NCBI GenBank assembly: GCA_012295275.1
Contig: CM022665.1
Coordinates: 48,605,064-48,669,063, forward strand
Length of the DNA: 64,000 nt
Origin: Chrysomallon squamiferum
Lineage: Eukaryota; Mollusca; Gastropoda; Neomphalida; Peltospiridae
Reading direction: 5' to 3'
Below the pieces are notes generated by a model. That model had not been told where the DNA came from and did not search any database. It saw nothing but the letters and a program-made list of their open reading frames with translations. The stretch's first letter is position 1. The number at the start of each line of letters is the position of its first letter. A program made the position numbers and the translations under genes. Below, one piece after another: positions 25,344 through 35,530 of this stretch.

Positions 25344-25799
25344 TTTCTTTTAGCTTATCTATAGTAAAATATTAATTTATCAGTTATTGTTATTTTTATA
25401 TTATTTTTAATAACATTTTAATAATTTAAGTTATTATTATTATTATTTTTTTTTTTTTTATCTGTAGTAAAATAGTAAATATATCAGTTATTGTTATTTT
25501 TATATTATTTTTAATAAAATTTTAATTATTTCAGTTATTATTTTATTATTTTTTTTTTTTTTTTACATCTGTTTTATTATTTCAGTTATATCTTATCTAA
25601 AATAAAATATTAATTATATCAGTTATTAATAACACTGAGAGGCCATGAAATAATAATAAAAATAAAAAAAAACAAAAACAACTTTACAAATTCAAAAATA
25701 ATTAAAATTAAATGACAAAAAAAAAAAACTAGAAAAAATAATTACTTACACCTGCAATTTTCGTTAAAACTCATTTAAATAACTATTTTATTATCACTG

Positions 25800-25834
<35 letters not shown>

Positions 25835-28800
25835 TCTGTTTGGAGTTTATGGTTGCACATTAAGGACACTAATGACTCAGGTACAAGAACCACAGTGAGA
25901 GAAAAACAAACAACGTCGCATACTTTGTGTTTCTGGCTGCTGTTGCCGCCGATGTCGAGCAGTATTTCAGGACTCATGTAGTTGGGTGTTCCTTTCGGCG
26001 TTGACAACACCACGCTCGTCTTGTCCTGCTGAATGGCATTGGCGATGCCGAAGTCGATCAGTTTGAGGTTGCCGTCCACCAGAATGAAATTGGCAGGCTT
26101 CAGATCTGAATGGATAATTCCTGTAAAAACAAAAAATAATTCAAAAAATGATGTTTAGTGTAGTCTCAAAACTGAAAACTTGAATGTTTTTGCTAGTAAC
26201 AAATCTGTATGTCCATGTGAACTAGTAAACAATATCAGTTTTCCCTGGTATAAGCTGTTTCCTGTTCCAGCCAGTGTCCCTGATTGTTTCTCATTCTCTG
26301 GTATCTGCTTTCATATCTATTGTCTAGTTTATAAAAGTGACTCTCTGTGATAAGAAAGCAGCTTTTTTTTATTAAAACACTAACCAATTTAATTAATTCA
26401 TGTATTAATGATTAAAGTAGAATCATTCAAATTTTAACTACTTCCATTTTGCCACTGAATTACTTTTAACAAAGCCTATAGATATACAAACACATTAAAG
26501 TTTTGTTAGAAATCTGATTATTACTAACATACTCACTAATCTTTTCCACTGATACTTTTGACGTCTTTATTAAACCTTTCATGGAATCTGGATGTTAAAA
26601 TGAGTTTGTAAAACTGTTTTTCCTTTTGTTTCTTTCATTCATTTTGTCTTTTTTAAAAAATAACAACTGATTTACCTTCTTTGTGTAAAGCTTCTACTGC
26701 TATGAGCATCTCTTTCCAGTAGAACTTGATCAGTTTGTCGTCCAGTGATTTCTTGTTTTTCAGTTTCTTCTGAAAAAATGTGGCCAGGTCTGTCCCTCCG
26801 AGTTCCATCACAATGTTTCACTCTCTTTGAATTCACTGAAACAAACAGAGCTTATTTTCATTTTCTTTGAATTCACTGAAATAAATATACAGAGCTTATT
26901 TTCACTCTCTTTGAATTCACTGAAATAAATATAGAGCTTATTTTCACTCTCTTTGAATTCACTGAAATAAACAGAGCTTATTTTCACTCTCTTTGAATTC
27001 ACTGAAATAAATATACAGAGCTTATTTTCATTTTCTTTGAATTCACTGAAATAAATATACATAGAGCTTATTTACACATTCTTTGAATTCACTGAAATTT
27101 ACATAGAGCTTATTTTCACTCTTTGGAGTCATCAAAATAAACAAAACATGCAGTTTAAATTTCACTTTTTCAATTCACTGAATAAGTGAGTTTATTTTCA
27201 CTTCCTTTGAATTAACTAAAACAATTATACATAGAGCTTATTTTCACTCTTTGAATTCACTGAAATAAACAAAACATGCAGTTTAACTTTCTCTTTCTTT
27301 GAATTGACAGAAATGAAAAAGGAACACAGTGAGCAGTGATTGAGTAAAATCGGTGAGTACTCACTAGCTGTACATTCGTATGACGCTCTCACAGTACTGC
27401 AGCCTCTGCAGCAGCTGAACCTCGTTGATGTATCCTTCCTTCATCGTCTCGTTAGCAGCTGTCAGGTCAACACACTTCAGAGCTCTCAGATTTCTGTTTG
27501 AGTCAAACACATGGAACACCTGAAAAATACAATACAAATAAATAAATAAATAAATAAATAAATAAATATATGTAATATATAACTGAATCAAACACATGGA
27601 ACACCTTAAAAATACAATACAAATAAATAAAAATATAAATAAATAAAAAAATAAATAAATGTAATATATAATTGAATCAGGCACATGGACCACCTTAAAA
27701 ATATCAATAAATAAAAAAAAAATAAATAAATAAATAAATATATAATTGAATCAAACACCTTAAAAAAATATTTAATATATATAATAATAAAAAAAAAATA
27801 GGCAATTTCTAATTGAATCAAACACATGGAACAGTTTAAAAAATAAAAAAAAAATAATAAATAAATAAATAAATAAATGTAATATATAATTGTATCAAAC
27901 ACACCAAGCACCTTAAAAAAAAAAAATAAAAAAAAAAAATAAAAAAATAAATGTATTATATAAATGAATTAAACACATGGAACACATTAAAAAAAAAAAA
28001 AAAAAAAAATAAATAAATAAATAAATAAATAAAATAAATAAATCCAGCAACATTTTTTTTTTGTTAACAAATATTATCCAAATGCAACATTTTTCACTTT
28101 TTGTTAATTACTGATTTTCCAAACTGTTTGTTACTTGTAAAACATTCCCATTTCTTTTTTATATTTTGTTTTTTGTTTGTTTAAATTACACGATGACTGT
28201 TGCAGTATACTTTGCTGTTTGTGGGAAGGTGAATATTAAACAAATATTTTTCTGCCAATGAGTGAGAGTTGGTTAGAAAGCAGCAATGTCATATGAGATC
28301 TGAACCATGTACACATGAATTGTATGTGTTTTACCTTAGCAGAACCTCCTGTTCCAATTAGATTTAACTTAGTGTACACCTGGTCGTTCACCTGAATCAC
28401 CTCCATGTTAGACTAGAAAAAAATACACATTCATTAATCTTTATTAAAACAGATAAACACAACGTCATTTATTTTTATATTACCAGTGCATAATTAAATA
28501 AAATCTGTATTTAGCATAATCTTTATTACAGTGAATAATCATCAGGTCATGTTTATTATATATCAAAAAAAAAAAAAAAAAAAAAAAAAATAATAAAAAA
28601 AAAAAAAAAAAAATAAAAAAAAAAAAAAAAAAAATAAAAAAATAATAAAAAAAGAGGTTGATTGTCAGGTTAAGTATTAGTCTTTATCAAAAAACAAACA
28701 AAAAATTAAATGACAGAATATCACATTTATAGAGATTATCTCTGTAAGAAATAGGGTTTTCTTTTTTTCTTTTTTTTAAATATCAGAGTTAAATAATAAA

Positions 28801-29837
28801 TAAAGTGAAACAGAACAAAGCTGACTTGAGACAAGGAGAAGTAAATGTAAGTAATCAACATTCACTGTAACAATCGCTTACAAAAGATGGTGCCAACGAT
28901 GTGAGCGATGGTGCAGAAACGTTTCCCATTGTTGGAATGCTCACTTTTCCTTCAACACTGGAAAAAAAAAAATTGAAAATAAAAAAAAGATAAATAAATT
29001 CATAAATACAGTTTCAAAAATTTGCACACTGATTAAAACTAATGTTCAATTGGAAAATATAAAATAAAAATGAGACTAAAATCAAAAAAGTACTCTGTAT
29101 GTGTTAACACATGTGTTGTGATTTTTATTTATGTGGTATTTACGATCAATAGAAAAAATAAATACACTGCAATGGTTATAAAAACATCAAACATTTCTTG
29201 TACTGAAATTAAAAACAGTTCAGGAATGTTTTAATCATGTGAGATAGATGATAAAAAGTACTTTGCTGTGGCTGGTGCTGCTGTAGTTGCTGCTTCAACT
29301 CTCTCTCTGCCAGACGCCTGACATGGAATGTCCTTCACCTTCAGCTGGCTCGTGTCTGGTTTCACGCCACAGTTCACAGATTTGTTTGAAAGCGTCGTGC
29401 TGCTTTTACCCTCACGCCGTCTGGCTGACAGTGGGGTGGGCGTGCACAAGCTGGTTTCCTTGGCAACCGAGACATTGGGCTGGTGCATTGAGAGATAGCC
29501 CGAGGAGTGCATGTGTGTTTCAAATGCGTCTGTGAACGAAGATAAATCAAAATGGATTCAAAAAATTATTAATAATTAAACAAGTGTCATTATTTTCAGA
29601 TGTCACAGATTACAGACAGTCTACACAGACACGGGACAAGGCAGCACTCACCATGATCCCTGTTACTCGTGTCCAGAGGGTGGAAGTTTTCCATGCCGCT
29701 CTCTTCACTCTCAATGGCAGACGGCAGCAGGTTTCGCTTGACTTGTTCAGGCAGACCTAACATGAGTTTTTTACTTGTACTGAAAAAACAAACAATAACA
29801 GCACTCACAAATATATGTTTTAAATAATATTTTCTAC

Positions 29838-29890
<53 letters not shown>

Positions 29891-32800
29891 AAAGATAAAT
29901 AGTAGAAAAAAAGCATATTTTATATATGTATGTATACACACATAAAATATTATATATATATATATAGATATATATGGGCACACACATACATAAACAACAT
30001 TTTTTCATCAACATTACTATTTAGGTACTTAGCAGAACAAATTCTTATTACACACCCTCTCATACACAGATTAAAAAGGACACAACACACTGTTTGACGT
30101 TACACTCTCACAAACAACAAAATAAAAACACTGGACTGCGTCAAGCCAGACAAACGTCACAGAAGTGTGAATACCGGTTCCACTTGGAGGTGCTGGACGA
30201 TGCTGTCACAGTGGACACCTTCGCGCAGTCTGGCGTGCTGTGGTAGTGATGTAACTTGTTCTCTCTGTGAGTTGAAAACATGCTCTGCAGCATCGTGCAA
30301 CTTGCATCATCCTTCCTCTCGTCAGCGTTGTCTTCATATCTGAAATAATACTCAACTATCTCAGATATCTCAAATATTATCTAAACTGTATGTCAATTAT
30401 TACTTTTATCTAAACCATATCTCAAATATTATACTTTATATAAACTGTATCTCCAATATTATTTTGATCTAAACCGTATTTCAAATATTACTTTTATCTG
30501 AACCATATCTCAATTATACTTTTATCTAAACAGTATCTCAAATTTTTATTTTATCTAAACCATATCTCAAATATTAGTACTTTTATCTAAATTGTTTCAA
30601 ATGTTATATTATTTTAAACCATGTCTCAAATATTACTTTTATCTAATCAACATTTCAAATATTATTTTTGTTTTTTTTATCTAAACCAGGTCTAAAAGTT
30701 TTATCTAAACCACATCTCAGACATTATTATTTTTTATGCAATCCATATCCCAAGTAACATTATTTTTTATCTTAATCACACTTCAAAATATTTTCATCTT
30801 AACCTCATTTCAAATAATTTTGTTTTCATGTGAACAAAACAGCATTTACCTGAACTACATCACAAAACCATGTTTAATACCTATTTCATTCTCTGACCAC
30901 TTTTAACTCTTTGTTTAGGCAACAAGCACTGAAACTAAGCAATCTGAAAACAGTGGATGAGGTGACATTTCTACTCGGTTCACATGAAAACTGGAATTAC
31001 CTGCCAGGGCGTGGCTGAGTTCCGCGGCAGGGAAACTGATCTTCATCTGCAGAGTCACTGTGACTGCCTTTTAACTGATACTCTGAAACCAGAGAAATAA
31101 ACCAGTTTACTAACATACTAACCAGTGAGAAAAGAAATAAACCAGTTTACTAACATACTAACCAGAGAGAAATGAACCAGGGTTTACTAACATACTAACC
31201 ACACAGAAATAAACCAGATTCACTAACATACTAACCAGATTTCACAAACATACTAACCAGTGAGAAATAAACCAGATTTCACTAACATACTAACCAGAGA
31301 GAAAAGAAATAAACCAGTGAGAAATAAACCAGTTTACTAACATACTAACCAGAGAGAAATAAACCAGATTTCACTAACATACTAACCAGAAAGAAATAAA
31401 CCAGATTTCACTAACATACTAACCAGAAAGAAATAAACCAGATTTCACTAACATACTAACCAGAAATAAATAAACCAGATTTCACTAACATACTAACCAG
31501 AGAGAAAAGAAATAAACCAGAGAGAAATAAACCAGATTCACTAACATACTAACCAGAGAAATGAACCAGATTCACTAACATACTAACCAGAGAGAAATGA
31601 ACCAGATTCTACTAACATACTAACCAGAGAGAAATAAACCAGATTTCACTAACATACTAACCAGAGAAATAAACCAGTTTACTAACATACTAACCAGAGA
31701 AATAAATCAGATTTCACTAACATACTAACCTGAGAGAAATGAACCAGATTTCACTAACATGCTAACCAGAGTCACATGTCACTTTGTTGGGAGAATATTC
31801 TTCTTCTTCTTTTGTTTTTTTACAAACAAAGTTTATATATATGGAAAATTATTAAAAACTGAAGACTAAATAAATTAGTGACTTGAATTGTAATGTGTTT
31901 GTATCTGTCGTTAAGTTTTTTATTATAATTAACACAGATCTAACACAGACAATAAGTTAATAATCTACAATGAGTGATGTAACAGACATAAATTAATAAT
32001 CTACCCTTAATGAGTTAACACAGACAATAAGTTAATAATCTACACTGAGTGATTTAACAGACATAAGTTAATAATCTACCCTCACTGAATTAACACAGAC
32101 AATAAGTTAATAATCTACACTCAGTGAGCCAACACAAACATAAATCAGTAATCCACACTTTGTGACTTACCTGTTGTTTTTGTGTCCAGGGACTGAGAAT
32201 CGTCTGAAGCAATCCCCCCCTCCCCCTCCTCCTCCGTTTCGGACGATGGTATCGTGTTTCTTTTCACTCGCATCGGCTGACCGAACAGTCTGTGCGCCTT
32301 GTCTGTGGACCTACAACCAACACACAGACGCAAAGACAGTTCAAAACAAGAAACCACCACCACCAACATCAACAGTAACAGAATAATAATGATAATAATT
32401 CAAAAAGTTTTAAAGCAAGCTGTTTAAATGAAGTATGTTGGAAAGAAAATTATTAATTATAAAAATTAAAATTAAAACAATTTAAAATAATACAAAAATA
32501 TAGTAGTAGTAGTAATAATAATAATAATGATAGTAATAATAATAATAATAGTAATAATAATAATAAAAATAGTAATAATAATGATAATAATAATAACAAC
32601 AATAATAGTAATAATAATAATAGTAATAATAATGATAACAATAGTAATAATAACAACATTAAAACAACAATAATAATAAAATTAATAAAATCTTAAAACT
32701 AAGACTAGGATTACATTTTCCACTTGGAGTTGCTGGACATTGCTGACCGGATGGACATTTTGCTGCAGTCTGGGGTACTGTAGTAGTGATGCAGCTTGTT

Positions 32801-35492
32801 CTCTCCCGACCCTCGCCCCAGCCCAAGACCTGACAGAAAACTCATTGGCAGGGTGTCGCTAATGTCCTCCTTGTTCTCCCTGTCACCAGAAAACATACAA
32901 AACAACGTCACACATTTTCTCAAAATTCCAGACTCTTTATGAAGAAATGGTAACAAAACAGCAGTAGCTGACATAATAATACATCTCTTTGTTTCAGGTG
33001 GCAGCCATTTTGTTTTTATTTCTTGTCTCTGTCAATGACAGAAGTTGATATATAATAAAACAGATTTTGTCGTAACATTTCAACATTTCATATTTGTAAT
33101 GAAAACATGTTGAGGGGTGGATCTATATTATGAATCTAATGATGATGCTTAAGCTACAGAGTCCCAAGAGTGACTTTGGTACACACTGCTTGAAAAATAT
33201 TTAATCCAAATCAGAGATGTTGTGATTATGTTTCTAAAGTGATGTGTCATAGAATAAGCCAACTGAAGGAGAAAACAGTGGTTAATCAGATCTCACTGCT
33301 GCTTTCTTGAGGGTCTTGAACAGTTCAGTCTTCAGGCAGCAAAGTGTGGCTCTGCCAGTGGACATGTTTCAGTAAAAGGAAAAATCAGGCACCATTGGAC
33401 ATAATAAAAGGGAAAATACATGAACAGTAGTTCTTTGTTTTAGAAAAAACTGGGTTCAAGTTTTGTATCTAGAATTAGTTAAAAAGGTGTTAAAGGAAAA
33501 TCTTACTTGAAGCGAGGTTTTAAAATACCAAACTGAACTTCATCAGAGGAATCTTCACTGCAACTACTCTCACTTTTCTTTGACACTGCAAACATCGTCA
33601 ACCGTCTTTGTCAGTAAGTAATACTATTTGTGACTTTGAGAATGTCTTATTTCATACAAATTAACTTTTAAAAACTAAAAAGTTTGTTATTAACACTAAA
33701 TGTAACTTTATAACGCTTAAACTGTCTTATTTCATTAAAAAACATCTTTAAAAACATCAACATTCTATCAGTAATACCAAATATATCTTTGTAATGCTTA
33801 AAGTATCTTTATTTGTGATAAATACATTCTTAGTTAAAATATGGATATTTTAGCATTACTTCATTATACTTAGAATATCTTATTTCACAATAAACAAACT
33901 TTAAAATCTTTTTGAAATCATTTTTAACTGACATTTAACCTTTGCTTCTAAAAAAATAAAAAATAAAAAATAAATTCGCAAAATGGTCAATATTCTGTCA
34001 CAGCCCTGTTTTGTAACAGACTGGTCATTAGAGAAAAAGGCCCAGGATTAGTGAAACAGACAAGAGAAAAGATCTGAAACTCACATTTGATGCTCAGACA
34101 CTTTTCTTTCTGCTCCTGGGTGAGAAGAGGCAGCTTGCGTTCAGCCATGTTTTTCAGAGCAACAAGCAACATGTCGGAAGGTTGTGATTTGATCTGCTTG
34201 GATTTCTCCAGAATCCGTTCTGCCTTCCTCACCTCCCCTGTAACACATTTCTGTCTTCATCAGCAAGAAGGTTTTTTTTTTCAAAAAATAATTCTATCAT
34301 AAATGAATTACATACAAAAATAATTTAATTTATATTTATCTAGGCTGTTGATACAATTATTAAAGCATAATGTTTAGGTTTTTAAAAATTTGGTACTAAA
34401 TTATATACAAATACACATCTCCTCCACCCAAAAAGAATCAACAAAATTACTTTGATATTTTTTTCTTTTTGTGTTTAGCCTATTGAGACAGTTATTAAAA
34501 CATAATGTTCAGCTTTTTAAAATAATTCTCTACTAAATTAATTACCACAAAACATTACTGTGATATTTTTTTTTTCTTTGTGTAGTATATTGATACAACT
34601 ATTTGAACATAATGTTTAGCTTTTTAAAATAAATCTCCACTAAATTAATTTTTATTTTCACAAATTTGAACATAATGTTTAGCTTTTTAAAATAAATCTC
34701 CACTAAATTAATTACACAAAAGATAAAATACAAAATAAATATAAATAATAAAAAAATACTTTGACATTTTTTTTCTTTTCTTGATCAGTTTTTGTGTGGT
34801 ATATTGATACAATCATTACATGATGATGTTTATCTTTTTAAAATAATTCAGTACTAAATTAATTACACAAAAAAATTATTTTCTTTGAACCGATGACATA
34901 CTTTTGAACCTATGAAAATGAGCAACCAAGACTCAAGTGTGTAATATTAAATATACTGAAATACAAACTCATAATTACTTCATTTTTCTTTTTAAACATT
35001 TGCATGTCCGTGTACACCTCTTTTTAATCCATTTTGTAATCTTATCATTTTACTACTTTTTATAAAATTACATTACATAAAGCAAGAAGTACCTAACATT
35101 AGTCATTCTGTTTAGTTTTAGTTTTTTCAACAATTACTTTGTTGTAGTACAAATATGGTTATCTCTATGTAAACAATAACATTTTTATTTATTTATTTAT
35201 TTTAACAATTACCTTGTTTTTGTTCAAACTTGGCTCCATAATTTTAGTTTTTTCAACAATTTCTTTGTTGTAGTTCAAATACGGCTATCTCTGTAAACAA
35301 TAACATATATTTTTTTAACAGTTACCTTGTTTCAGTTCAAACTCAGCGCCCTCTATGTGAACTATGACAAAATTGCGGAAAGTGGACCTGGCATACTTCA
35401 GCATGTACTCAACTTCTTCTGGACAGTTTTTCCTAACAAACAAAAATAAAAAAAAAAATTGAAACATTAGTTGATATATCTGATATGCACAA

Positions 35493-35530
<38 letters not shown>

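Larger units (their letters stand above)
29652..33585 (-). other. Three-exon tandem duplication inside TTK
   Basis: Exons 6-7-8 (79, 165 and 140 nt) and 9-10-11 (82, 165 and 128 nt) have the same phase series (1-2, 2-2, 2-1) and similar products. Exon 7 has [17 protein letters not shown] and SNSKWK; exon 10 has [17 protein letters not shown] and STSKWN. Exon 8 has [18 protein letters not shown] and exon 11 [16 protein letters not shown]. Exon 6 has [15 protein letters not shown] and exon 9 [17 protein letters not shown]. The block encodes two copies of a motif in the linker between the TPR and kinase domains. Confidence 0.88.

Noticed and set aside
29287-29535. 82-codon plus-strand frame opposite TTK exon 12
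   Set aside because: Antisense shadow of a TTK coding exon; no support of its own.
32453-32659. Poly-Leu frame on the minus strand
   Set aside because: Translation of an AAT-rich microsatellite inside TTK intron 7.
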